From NCBI RefSeq assembly GCF_900167915.1, contig NZ_FUYM01000003.1, positions 248,001 to 312,000 of the forward strand: a stretch of DNA of 64,000 bases, read 5' to 3'. Below, one piece after another: positions 1 through 8,836 of the stretch. How positions within the stretch are numbered: the first letter of the stretch is position 1; each line of letters starts with the position of its first letter. The stretch comes from Rhizorhabdus histidinilytica. Its GTDB lineage: Bacteria > Pseudomonadota > Alphaproteobacteria > Sphingomonadales > Sphingomonadaceae. The position numbers were made by a program, and so were the translations under genes. The notes beneath the pieces are model-generated. The model ran no database searches, was not told the origin of the DNA, and saw nothing but the letters and a program-made list of their open reading frames with translations.

Positions 1-1
1 A

Positions 2-751
2 GAGGACATCTGCTGCCAGCATATCGGCGACATCGACGGGCAGGACTGCCTTTGCGTGCCGCTGATGGCGCAGGGCGGCACGGTCGGGATGCTCTATTTC
101 GAGGGACAGGACGGCGACGGCCGCTATGCCGAGCGGGCGATCTATCTCGACCTGATGTCGGAGAATATCGGCCTGGCCCTCGCCAACATCCAGCTCCGGG
201 CGACGCTCGGCGCGCTGGCGACTCGCGATCCGCTGACCGGCCTTTCCAACCGTCGCCATCTCGAAGAGGTCTTCAACGTCGAGCGCGCGCTGGCGGAAAG
301 CCAGCGCACGCCGCTCGGCTGCCTGCTGGTCGACATCGATCATTTCAAGCGCTTCAACGACGCCTTCGGCCATGACGCGGGCGATCTCGTCATGCAGCAC
401 GTCGCCCAGGTGCTGAAGGCCCACGCGCGCGAGCGCGACCTTGCCTGCCGCTATGGCGGCGAGGAGTTCGTCCTGCTGATGCCCGGCCGCGACAGCGCCG
501 CCGCCGCCGAGCGGGCCGAAGAGATCCGCCAGACGATCCGCAAGGTCTCGCTTGCCTATCGTGGTCGTCCGCTGCCGCCGGTGACGGTGTCGATCGGCGT
601 CGCTGCCTTCCCGGCCGAGGCCGACGCCGCGAGCCTGATCAGCGTCGCCGACGGCGCGCTGCTCGCCGCCAAGGAGAACGGACGCGACCGGGTGGTGATC
701 GCCGGCCAGACGCCGCCGGGGCCGAAACACCGGGTCCGGGCCGCCTCCTGA
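2..751 (+). CDS. Diguanylate cyclase with GAF remnant (5' truncated by window)
   Basis: Makes cyclic di-GMP from two GTP. The frame is open from base 2, so the true start lies outside the window. Visible residues 1-70 look like the end of a GAF sensor domain. A GGDEF domain follows from about residue 78, starting with DPLTGLSNRRH. The active-site loop is GGEEF (residues 152-156), so the cyclase should be active. RERD lies exactly five residues before it and matches the RxxD product-inhibition I-site. No EAL domain follows. The signal sensed is not visible. It is separated from the next gene by about 90 bp and is probably not co-transcribed with it. Confidence 0.93.
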   Translation, partial: EDICCQHIGDIDGQDCLCVPLMAQGGTVGMLYFEGQDGDGRYAERAIYLDLMSENIGLALANIQLRATLGALATRDPLTGLSNRRHLEEVFNVERALAESQRTPLGCLLVDIDHFKRFNDAFGHDAGDLVMQHVAQVLKAHARERDLACRYGGEEFVLLMPGRDSAAAAERAEEIRQTIRKVSLAYRGRPLPPVTVSIGVAAFPAEADAASLISVADGALLAAKENGRDRVVIAGQTPPGPKHRVRAAS

Positions 752-838
752 TCGCCCCCTCCCGATGCTACGCCGGCGCGGCTTGCCAGGTGTATTAGTC
801 GACTATATGACCTTGGCATTCCATTCGAAGGGGGTTCC

Positions 839-3466
839 ATGAAGAAGCTGCTTGCCGCCGTTGCCCTGGCGGCCCTTTCCGTTCCCCTCTCCGCCGCCGC
901 GCCCGTGGCCGAACCGGTGCCGCTCGGCATCCTCTCCGACGCCGCGACGCCGCTCGCCTATCGGCTCGACCTCACCATCCTGCCCGACCGCGAGCGCTTC
1001 TCCGGCCATGCCGAGATCGACGCGACGCTCAAGGGCGAGACAGGGTCGCTCTTCCTCCATGGCCGCTCGCTGAAGGTCGCGCGCGTTGTCGCCAGGGCGG
1101 GCGGCCGCACGGTCGAGGCACGCTATAGCGAAGTCGACGGATCGGGCGTCGCGAGGCTCGACTTCGCCAGCCCGCTGCCCGCCGGCAAGGTGACGCTGGC
1201 GTTCGACTATGACGCCGCGTTCGGCGACGGCGCATCGGGCCTCTACCGGGTCAAGGTCGCCGACCAATGGTATGCCTGGACCCAGTTCGAGTCGATCGAT
1301 GCGCGCGCCGCCTTTCCCGGCTTCGACCAGCCCGGCTACAAGACGCCCTTCACGGTCTCCGTGACGACCCGGCCGGGCGAGGTCGCGATCGGCAACAGCC
1401 GCGAGGTCCGCACCACCAAGGTCGGCGACCTCGTCCGCCACGAATTCGAGGCGACCAAGCCGCTGCCGACCTATCTGGTCGCCTTCGCCGTCGGTCCCTT
1501 CGCTACCGCGACCGGCGCCGTTCCGCCGACGGCCGAGCGAAAGGAGCCGCTGCCGATCGGCATCGTCGGCACCCAGCCCTACAAGGACAAGCTCGGCTAT
1601 GCACTGGAGAACACCGGCCCGATCGTGACGCTGCTGGAGAAATATTTCGGCACCGCCTTCCCGTTCCCCAAGCTCGACCAGATCGGCTCGCCGGTGATGC
1701 CGGGCGCGATGGAGAATGCCGGGGCCGACATCTATGGCGACACCATCCTGCTGCTCGACCGGGGCGCCTCGACCGACCAGAAGAAGACCTTCGGCATGGT
1801 CGTCGCGCACGAGCTGTCGCACCAGTGGTTCGGCGACCTCGTCACCCCCGCCTGGTGGGACGACCTGTGGCTCAACGAGAGCTTCGCCAACTGGATGGGC
1901 TATCGCATCGGCAACGAATGGCGCCCGGACCTGAAGATCGGCGCGGGCGCGATCGACGAGGCGTTCGCGGCGATGAACGTCGACGCGCTGAAGGCGGGCC
2001 GGCCGATCCACCAGCCGATCAAGACCAATGGCGAGATCGATAGCGCCTTCGACCAGGTCACCTATGGCAAGGGCGGTCAGGTGGTGGCGATGATCGCCGC
2101 CTATCTGGGCGACGAGAAATTCCGCGACGGCGTCCGCCTCCACCTCAACCGCTATGCCTATGGCAATGCGACCACCGACCAGTTCTTCGGGTCACTCGCC
2201 GACGCGTCGCACGATCCGCGCGTGCTCGAATCGCTGCGGAGCTTCGTCGATCAGCAGGGCGTGCCCGTGGTCCGCGTCGAGCGGACCGCAACGGGCCTGT
2301 CGGTGGCCCAGAAGCGCTATGCGTTGCTCGGCACCCAATTGCCGCAGCAGAGCTGGATCATCCCACTGTGCATCCGGGTCGGCGAGAGCCGCGACTGCAC
2401 CCTGCTCGACAAGCCGTCCGGCACCGTGCCGATCACCGCGAAAGGGGCGATCATCCCCAATGCCGGCGGCACCGGCTATTACCGCTTCTCCCTTCCCGAG
2501 GCCGAGTGGAAGACGCTGATCGCCGAGGCGGCCAGCCTGCCGCCCGGCGAGGCGCTGGCGCTGACCGACAGCCTGTGGGCCGGTTTCCGCGCCGGTGAGG
2601 TGGCGCCGTCGCTGCTGCTCGACGCCACCCGCGCGATGGCGGCGAACGACTATTCGGTGGCGGCGACCGCCGGCGGCCTGCGGCTGGCGGGTCTGCGCCA
2701 GCGCGGCATGATCTCGGGCGACGCGGTCAACGGCTATCGCGCCTTCATGGCCGACATCTACCGTCCCAAGCTCGCCGCGATCGGCTTCGACCCGCGCGCC
2801 GGAATCTATGCGTCCGACGACGGCGACCGGCAGAAGCTGCGCGCCGACCTCGTCACCCTCGTCGCGGGCGAGGCCGGGGACAAGGCGCTGATCGCAACGC
2901 TCGCCACCGCCGCCAAGACCTGGCTCGCCGGCGACAAGGCGGCGCTCGATCAGGCCTTCTTCGGCGCCGGGCTGGGCGCCTATCTGGCCGCCGGCGGCGA
3001 CGCCGCGGTCGCGACGCTGTTCGAGAAGGCGGTGACCAGCGACGACACGCTGTTCCGGGACAGCGCGATCGGCGCGCTCGCCAGCACCGACAGCGCCTCG
3101 GCGGGCCGCTGGCTGCTCGATCATCTCGGCGACAAGCGGCTGCGCAGCGGCGATCGCACCGCGCTGATCCAATATATGGCGCTCGAACCGGCGACCCGCG
3201 ACATGGCCTATCAGTGGATGATCGGCCATTATGCCGAGCTGGTGAAGAATGCCGGCATCTTCGTCGCGTCGCAGCTTCCCGCCGTCCCGGTCCGCTATTG
3301 CTCGGCCGAGAAGGCGGCGGCGGTCGAGGCCGCCCTGCGGCCCGAGATCGTCCGCTACCAGCGCGGCGCGCTGGCGCTCGACCGCACCGTCGAGCAGATC
3401 AACAGCTGCGGCGTGCTGCAAGCCCGGCGCGGCGCCGAGATCGCGGCCATGTTCGGGGGCAAGTGA
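839..3466 (+). CDS. M1 family zinc aminopeptidase, exported
   Basis: Zinc metallopeptidase that removes N-terminal residues from peptides. The first 22 residues (KK, then a Leu/Ala-rich core ending SAAAP) form a signal peptide, so it is probably periplasmic. The substrate-anchoring GAMEN motif is at residues 289-293, HELSH zinc motif at 324-328 and the third zinc ligand E347 in NESFAN, the standard HEXXH-x18-E spacing. The C-terminal half (about 540-875) is the helical ERAP1_C-like domain. Length of 875 residues is normal. The ATG follows an AAGGGGG ribosome site. Confidence 0.95.
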   Translation: MKKLLAAVALAALSVPLSAAAPVAEPVPLGILSDAATPLAYRLDLTILPDRERFSGHAEIDATLKGETGSLFLHGRSLKVARVVARAGGRTVEARYSEVDGSGVARLDFASPLPAGKVTLAFDYDAAFGDGASGLYRVKVADQWYAWTQFESIDARAAFPGFDQPGYKTPFTVSVTTRPGEVAIGNSREVRTTKVGDLVRHEFEATKPLPTYLVAFAVGPFATATGAVPPTAERKEPLPIGIVGTQPYKDKLGYALENTGPIVTLLEKYFGTAFPFPKLDQIGSPVMPGAMENAGADIYGDTILLLDRGASTDQKKTFGMVVAHELSHQWFGDLVTPAWWDDLWLNESFANWMGYRIGNEWRPDLKIGAGAIDEAFAAMNVDALKAGRPIHQPIKTNGEIDSAFDQVTYGKGGQVVAMIAAYLGDEKFRDGVRLHLNRYAYGNATTDQFFGSLADASHDPRVLESLRSFVDQQGVPVVRVERTATGLSVAQKRYALLGTQLPQQSWIIPLCIRVGESRDCTLLDKPSGTVPITAKGAIIPNAGGTGYYRFSLPEAEWKTLIAEAASLPPGEALALTDSLWAGFRAGEVAPSLLLDATRAMAANDYSVAATAGGLRLAGLRQRGMISGDAVNGYRAFMADIYRPKLAAIGFDPRAGIYASDDGDRQKLRADLVTLVAGEAGDKALIATLATAAKTWLAGDKAALDQAFFGAGLGAYLAAGGDAAVATLFEKAVTSDDTLFRDSAIGALASTDSASAGRWLLDHLGDKRLRSGDRTALIQYMALEPATRDMAYQWMIGHYAELVKNAGIFVASQLPAVPVRYCSAEKAAAVEAALRPEIVRYQRGALALDRTVEQINSCGVLQARRGAEIAAMFGGK

Positions 3467-3485
3467 CGCCCCCTGCCGGTCGCGC

Positions 3486-4340
3486 CTAGCTGAACACCAC
3501 CGTCGTCGCGCCGTTCATCAGGACGCGGTCCTCCAGCACGGCGCGGACCGCGCTGGCGAGGACGCGGCGCTCGATGTCGCGGCCCTTGCGGACGAGATCG
3601 TCGGGGGTGTCGCGATGGCTGACCCGCTCGGTGTCCTGTTCGATGATCGGCCCCTCGTCGAGGTCGGCCGTCACGAAATGGGCGGTCGCACCGATCAGCT
3701 TGACCCCGCGCGCATGGGCCTGGTGATAGGGCTTGGCACCCTTGAAGCCGGGCAGGAAGCTGTGGTGGATGTTGATGCAGCGCCCGGCCAGGAAGGCGGC
3801 GAGGTCGTCCGACAATATCTGCATGTAGCGGGCGAGCACCACCAGATCGGCGCCGGTCGCCTCGACGATCGCCTTGATCCGCGCCTCCTGTTCGGCCTTG
3901 CTGTCGCGGCTGACCGGCAGGAAGTGGAAGGGAATGTCGCCGAAGTCGAGGTGGGCATAGGTCTCGCGCGGATGGTTGGAGACGATGCCGACCGGCTCCA
4001 TCGCCAGCTCGCCGATCTTCCAGCGGTAGAGCAGGTCGGCGAGGCAATGGTCGAACTTGCTGGCGAGCAGCAGCACCTTCTTGCGCTCGGCCGACGCCCG
4101 GAAGCTGTGGTCGAGCCCGTGATCGGCTGCGACCGATGCGAAGCCCGCCGCGAGCTGCCCGATCGTGGCGCCGCCGACCAGCGCGAATTCCACCCGCATG
4201 AAGAAACGTCCGGTCAGCAGGTCATCGAACTGCTGCGCCTCCAGGATGTTGGCGCCATGCCGCGCCAGCGAGGTCGACACGGCGGCGACGATCCCGGGAT
4301 GGTCGACGCAGGACAGGGTGAGGATATGGGTCTCGGCCAC
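3486..4340 (-). CDS. purU: Formyltetrahydrofolate deformylase
   Basis: Hydrolyses 10-formyl-THF to formate and THF, balancing one-carbon pools and feeding PurT-type purine synthesis. An N-terminal ACT domain ([18 protein letters not shown], residues about 5-80) is followed by a formyltransferase fold. The fold carries [20 protein letters not shown] and the [16 protein letters not shown] segment typical of PurU catalytic residues. Length 284 residues matches the family. It converges on the upstream M1 peptidase gene, and ends 20 bp from it. Substrate is assigned by family. Confidence 0.95.
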   Translation of the reverse strand: MAETHILTLSCVDHPGIVAAVSTSLARHGANILEAQQFDDLLTGRFFMRVEFALVGGATIGQLAAGFASVAADHGLDHSFRASAERKKVLLLASKFDHCLADLLYRWKIGELAMEPVGIVSNHPRETYAHLDFGDIPFHFLPVSRDSKAEQEARIKAIVEATGADLVVLARYMQILSDDLAAFLAGRCINIHHSFLPGFKGAKPYHQAHARGVKLIGATAHFVTADLDEGPIIEQDTERVSHRDTPDDLVRKGRDIERRVLASAVRAVLEDRVLMNGATTVVFS

Positions 4341-4444
4341 GGCAGCTCCAGGCGCGCTTCAGGGTCTCGGACGGCCGAAGGGCCGCGCCTGCCGCTTGGC
4401 TGCCGCCGCCGGGCCGGTCAAGTCCCCCCTGACGGACGACGGCA

Positions 4445-5107
4445 TCAATCCGGCGCCGATCCTTGCGCCCGCGCGATCGCTTCGATCGTCAGCGCGCGAA
4501 CGGTGGGCCATGCCGCGCGATCGTCCTGCAACGACAGCCAGGCGGCGCTGAGCGTCGGAAAGCCCAGGGTGCCTGCCAGCCCGCCCATGCGGTGGCCAAT
4601 CGGCCGTGCATCCGCCCCGCCGTCGATCTGGGCGACCGCCTCGGCAAGGTTGGCGTGCAGCCGGCCGATCATCGACGCCGCGCCATCGGCCCCCAGCAGC
4701 GCGGAGAGCTGCCCGCCCTCGGCCGGCGCTTCCGTCGACGGCACACCGTCGCCGAGCCAGCGGCATACGGCCGCGACCAGCGTCCTTCCCTCGAACGGCT
4801 TGGCGATCCAGCCGTCGAATCCGTGATCGGTGAAATAGCGTTCGCCCTCCGCCGGATGAAGGCCGGTGAAGGCCAGGATCGGACAGTCCGCACCGCGAAG
4901 CACCGCGGCGACCTCCCGGCCATCGTCCCGGCCGAGCTCGATGTCGACGAGGATCAGGTCATAGCGCCGCACCGCCAGGCTGCGCAGCGCCGCCGCGCGG
5001 TCGGCGGCATGATCGATGTCGATCGGCAGCGACCGCAGCAGCGCGCTCACGATCGCACGATAGGCCGGCTCGTCATCGACCAGGAGAATCCCGTAATTTT
5101 CCCGCAT
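4445..5107 (-). CDS. Receiver-HPt two-domain phosphorelay protein
   Basis: An N-terminal receiver (ILLVDDEPAYR, phospho-acceptor in LILVDIELG, conserved Lys in IAKPFEG) is followed by a C-terminal helical segment containing GHRMGGLAGTLGF. That segment resembles the His-containing HPt motif, so the protein can probably both receive and pass on phosphate. I chose ATG 5107 because the receiver begins immediately after it and a TATAAT element lies 18 bp upstream. An in-frame ATG at 5158 would add 17 unusual residues. It is divergent from the NarL-type regulator and hybrid kinase gene, the likely partner set. No output domain is present. Confidence 0.8.
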   Translation of the reverse strand: MRENYGILLVDDEPAYRAIVSALLRSLPIDIDHAADRAAALRSLAVRRYDLILVDIELGRDDGREVAAVLRGADCPILAFTGLHPAEGERYFTDHGFDGWIAKPFEGRTLVAAVCRWLGDGVPSTEAPAEGGQLSALLGADGAASMIGRLHANLAEAVAQIDGGADARPIGHRMGGLAGTLGFPTLSAAWLSLQDDRAAWPTVRALTIEAIARAQGSAPD

Positions 5108-5125
5108 ACTCGCCAAGCCCAAAAA

Positions 5126-5131
5126 ATTATA
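5126..5131 (-). promoter_or_regulatory. -10-like TATAAT for the receiver-HPt gene
   Basis: A perfect TATAAT hexamer on the minus strand lies about 18 bp upstream of ATG 5107 in an A+T-rich patch that is unusual for this DNA. No good -35 is evident. It supports the shorter start of the receiver-HPt protein. Confidence 0.35.
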
Positions 5132-5232
5132 ATAACCAACGATCATCCTGCGTTCCATCGACCTTTCGGGAGGGCCGGGTCGGAAAGCAGAGGAGCCAGG
5201 GCCGTTCCGGCCGGAACATGTCGGGAGGAGGC

Positions 5233-5862
5233 GTGACGATCGGAAGGATATTGATCGCGGACGACCATCCGTTGATCCGTGAGGGCATCCAGCTTTCCAT
5301 CAGGGCGCGGCACCCCGGCCATATCGTCGATGTCGCCGGCTCGATCGCAGAGGCCGAGGCGCTGGTCCAGCGCAACGGACCCTACAAGCTCCTGCTGCTC
5401 GACTATGAACTGCCCGATGCCAACGGCTTCGGGGGCTTCTTCCGCCTTCAGCACCTGCTCGGCCGCACGCCGATCGCGATCATCTCCGCGCATGACAGCG
5501 AACAGATGGTGGCAACGACCCAGGCGGTCGGCGCGGCCGGTTTCCTGTCGAAGCGCCAGCCGCTCGACGCCACCATCGCCGGCATCGAGATCATCCTGGC
5601 CGGCGGCCGTGTCTTCCCCACCTCCGCAGGCCCCGACACCCATATCGACATGCTGCGCAAGCGGCTCGACAGCCTTTCGGGCGCCCAGCGGCGCGTCCTC
5701 CTGGCGCTGGCAGGGGGAGACCTCAACAAGCAGATCGCCGCCGATCTCGGCGTGTCGGAAGCGACGATCAAGGCGCACCTGTCGGCGATCTTCCGCAAAT
5801 TGGGGGTAACCAATCGTACCCAGGCGATCCTGATGATGCGTCCGTTGCTGCAGCCTTCATGA
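5233..5862 (+). CDS. NarL/FixJ-type response regulator (REC + LuxR HTH)
   Basis: DNA-binding response regulator. The receiver (ILIADDHPLIREGI; phospho-acceptor in LLLLDYELPDANG) spans about residues 5-120. A C-terminal LuxR-type HTH follows, with LNKQIAADLGVSEATIKAHL. I prefer GTG 5233, which sits 3 bases after GGGAGGAG. An in-frame ATG at 5218 would place that ribosome site inside the gene. It overlaps the downstream hybrid kinase by four bases (ATGA), so the two are translationally coupled. Target genes are not evident. Confidence 0.9.
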   Translation: MTIGRILIADDHPLIREGIQLSIRARHPGHIVDVAGSIAEAEALVQRNGPYKLLLLDYELPDANGFGGFFRLQHLLGRTPIAIISAHDSEQMVATTQAVGAAGFLSKRQPLDATIAGIEIILAGGRVFPTSAGPDTHIDMLRKRLDSLSGAQRRVLLALAGGDLNKQIAADLGVSEATIKAHLSAIFRKLGVTNRTQAILMMRPLLQPS

Positions 5863-8348
5863 CGCTGACCCTGCCGCACCAGCACAAGATCCGGCCGAGT
5901 TGGCTGCAGATCGGCCTGATCGCCGCAATCGGGCCCCTGCTGCTCGCAGCGATGGCCGTCTGGTTCGGGGGAGAGAGCCGCCGCGGCGAGGCCACGCGCC
6001 ACGCGCTGCAGGCGAGCTTCGTCTACCAGCGCGAGGTCGAGCGCCTGTTCTCGCTGATCAAGGACGCGGAAACCGGGCAGCGCGGCTATCTGATCAGCGG
6101 ATCGCGCGCCTTCCTCGGCCCCTATGACGACGCCAGCGCGAAGATCAACGCGCAGGTCCGCAAGGTCGAGCGGCTGCGACCCGATTATGCCGACGACATG
6201 CAGTTCGATCGGCTGAAGCAGCTCATCGGGGACAAGTTCGCCGAAATGCGCCTGGTCATCGACATGCGCGACCGTCTAGGCCCCGAAACCGCCGCTGTCC
6301 GGCTGCGTGAGGGACTAGGCAAGCGCCAGATGGACAGCATCCGGTCGATCATCGGGAAGATGGAAGCGCAGACCGACCGCGAGGTCGCGGCGCTGCAGCA
6401 GCACCAGGCGGAGCGGCTCGCCCATAATCGGACGGTCATCTGGAGCGCGATCGCCTTCATCGCGGTGATCGCCGGCCTGCTCGGATTCCTGCTCGGCCGC
6501 GGCCGGCGGACCAACAACCGCCTCGCCTTCGAGCATCGCGAGGCCGCCGCGCGCCAGCGCGCGATCTTCGATAGCGCCACCGACGGCATCATCCTGATCA
6601 ACCCGAGCGGCAGCATCGAAACCATCAATCCCGCCGCCGAGCGCATGTTCGGCTATAGCGCCGACCAGCTTTTGCGCCGCGACATCTCGACCCTGGTCGA
6701 CATCGCGCCGGGCAACGGCTCCTTCCTCGAGCGGCTCGGCATCCGCGACGGACAGTTGCAGAAGACCGAGCTGATCGACCTGACCGGCCGCGACCGGCAG
6801 GGCGAGCCGGTTCCCGTCGACGTCGTGCTCGGCACCATGCCGTTGCCCGACGGCATCCACGTCGTCGCGGCGCTGCGCGACGCCGCCGGCCGCAAGGAGA
6901 TCGACCGGCTCAAGGATGATTTCATCTCGACCGTCAGCCATGAGCTGCGCACGCCGTTGACCTCGGTCGTCGGCTCGCTGACCCTGCTGCGCAGCGGCGC
7001 CGCAGGGCAATTGCCGGCCGAGGCGCAGCGGCTCGCCGAGATCGCCGAGACCAACAGCCAGCGGCTGATCCGCCTGATCAACGACATCCTCGACATCGAC
7101 CAGATCCGCAAGGGCCGGATGGCCTTCGACTATGCGGTGATCGACCTGCGCGACGTGATGACCAAGGCGGCGCATGCGATGCAGGGTCTGGCCGATCGCC
7201 GTTCGATTCGGATCGAGACGCTGATGCCGGCGACGCCGGTGATGGCCTGCGCCGATGCCGACCGGCTGATCCAGGTGGCCGGCAATCTGCTGTCCAACGC
7301 CGTCAAATTCTCGCCGGAGGAATCGATCGTCCGGTTCGAGCTGATCGAGGGCCGCGACGACCACGTCATCCAGATCACCGACAGCGGGCCCGGGATTCCC
7401 CCCGAGTTCGCCAAGAACATCTTCAACCGCTTCGCCCGCGGCAGCCATCCCGCGCGCCAGATCATCGCCGGTACCGGCCTCGGCCTCGCCATCTCGCGGG
7501 AGATCGTCCGCAGTCATGGCGGCGAGATATCGTTCGAGAACCGCAGCGAGGGCGGTGCCCGCTTTGCCTTCAGCATCCCGCGCGACACGACCCAGGCCTC
7601 CGAGACTATCGATATCGGATCGGCGCGGCTGCTGATCTGCGAGGACGACGCCGATGCGGGGCGGACCGTCCAGTCGATCCTGACAGCGCACGGCTATGCC
7701 AGCGACCATGTCACGACGATGCGCGAGGCGATCGCCCATGCCCGGTCGCAGCCCTATGCGGCGATCCTGCTCGACATGACGCTGGCCGATGCCGACGGCT
7801 CCGACGTGATCTGGGCGATCAGCAGCGACCCCGGCACCGGCAAGCCGCCGATCATCGTCATCTCCGGCATCGCCCCGCCCGCCGACCTCGATCATCAGCC
7901 CTATGCCGGCTGGTTGCAGAAGCCGTTCGATCCGCGGCGGCTGATCCAGCTCATCCAGCGCGCGATCCGCCGCCAGGGGCAGAGCAAGGCGGTGATCCTC
8001 CATATCGACGACGACGGCGACACGCGCGAGCTGTTCGCGGCGGCGCTCGCCGGGCGCGGGCTGCTGCTCAACGCGACCAGCCTGTCCTCGGCCCGCGCGA
8101 TCCTCGACGAACGCCGTCCCGACGCGATCGTGCTCGACCTCGGCCTGCCCGACGGATCGGGGCTCGCGCTGCTGTCCGAGATCAAGTCCTGGGACAAACC
8201 CTTGCCCGTCATCGTCTATTCGGCCCAGGAGATGGACGAGGAAACCCGGCGGCTCGCCGATGCGGTGCTGGTCAAGTCGCGTCGCGCGCTGCCGAAGCTG
8301 ACCTCGACGGTGCTCGATATCGTCGACCGTCATGGTGGACCACAATGA
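5859..8348 (+). CDS. CHASE3-PAS hybrid sensor histidine kinase with two receivers
   Basis: Membrane sensor kinase of 829 residues. TM1 is at about residues 17-37, a CHASE3-type periplasmic region with the GYLISGS motif at about 40-190, and TM2 at about 195-218. Then come a PAS domain (about 235-345), HisKA with H361 in SHELRTPLTS, and HATPase with NLLSNAVKFSP, DSGPGIP and GTGLGLAIS. Two C-terminal receivers follow (LLICEDDADAG, about 588-705; VILHIDDDGDTRE, about 712-829). The second has LVKSRRA in place of the usual K-P signature. It overlaps both neighbouring response-regulator genes by four bases, indicating one signalling operon. Confidence 0.93.
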   Translation: MTLTLPHQHKIRPSWLQIGLIAAIGPLLLAAMAVWFGGESRRGEATRHALQASFVYQREVERLFSLIKDAETGQRGYLISGSRAFLGPYDDASAKINAQVRKVERLRPDYADDMQFDRLKQLIGDKFAEMRLVIDMRDRLGPETAAVRLREGLGKRQMDSIRSIIGKMEAQTDREVAALQQHQAERLAHNRTVIWSAIAFIAVIAGLLGFLLGRGRRTNNRLAFEHREAAARQRAIFDSATDGIILINPSGSIETINPAAERMFGYSADQLLRRDISTLVDIAPGNGSFLERLGIRDGQLQKTELIDLTGRDRQGEPVPVDVVLGTMPLPDGIHVVAALRDAAGRKEIDRLKDDFISTVSHELRTPLTSVVGSLTLLRSGAAGQLPAEAQRLAEIAETNSQRLIRLINDILDIDQIRKGRMAFDYAVIDLRDVMTKAAHAMQGLADRRSIRIETLMPATPVMACADADRLIQVAGNLLSNAVKFSPEESIVRFELIEGRDDHVIQITDSGPGIPPEFAKNIFNRFARGSHPARQIIAGTGLGLAISREIVRSHGGEISFENRSEGGARFAFSIPRDTTQASETIDIGSARLLICEDDADAGRTVQSILTAHGYASDHVTTMREAIAHARSQPYAAILLDMTLADADGSDVIWAISSDPGTGKPPIIVISGIAPPADLDHQPYAGWLQKPFDPRRLIQLIQRAIRRQGQSKAVILHIDDDGDTRELFAAALAGRGLLLNATSLSSARAILDERRPDAIVLDLGLPDGSGLALLSEIKSWDKPLPVIVYSAQEMDEETRRLADAVLVKSRRALPKLTSTVLDIVDRHGGPQ

Positions 8349-8725
8349 CCGAACAGACCCGCATCCTCTATGTCGACGACGAGCCCGACATCCGGCTGAT
8401 CGTCGAGCTCGCCTTGCGCATCCGGCCTGGGATCGAGGTCCGCACCGCCGATTCGGGCGAGGCGGCGCTGGAGGTGCTGAGCGGCGGCGACTGGCGGCCC
8501 GACCTGACGATGGTCGACGTGATGATGCCGGGGCTGACCGGACCCGACGTGCTCGCGGCGATGCTCGACGATCCGGAACTGGCGAAGATACCGGTGGTGT
8601 TCGTCACCGCCCGCGCCCGTCCGCAGGACGTGCGGACCTATATCGAGCAAGGCGCGAAGGGCGTGATCACCAAGCCCTTCGATCCGCTGACCCTGGCCGA
8701 TCAGGTGCTGGCGCTGATCGCCTAG
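8345..8725 (+). CDS. Single-domain response regulator (CheY-like)
   Basis: A stand-alone receiver of 126 residues: RILYVDDEPDIRL (acidic pocket), phospho-acceptor in LTMVDVMMPG, TA in VFVTARA and Lys in ITKPFDPLTL. No output domain. Its ATGA overlap with the hybrid kinase makes it the third member of that operon. It is a likely shuttle or sink for phosphate from the kinase. Confidence 0.93.
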   Translation: MTEQTRILYVDDEPDIRLIVELALRIRPGIEVRTADSGEAALEVLSGGDWRPDLTMVDVMMPGLTGPDVLAAMLDDPELAKIPVVFVTARARPQDVRTYIEQGAKGVITKPFDPLTLADQVLALIA

Positions 8726-8836
8726 GCCATTCCCCTCTTTCGCGGGGTTGGCGGGAGGAGCCGAGGGCCGGACAGTGATGAAAATCACTGGCCTTGCCGC
8801 GGCATCTGCCACAAGCTGGGCGGCGAGGGAGAGTAT

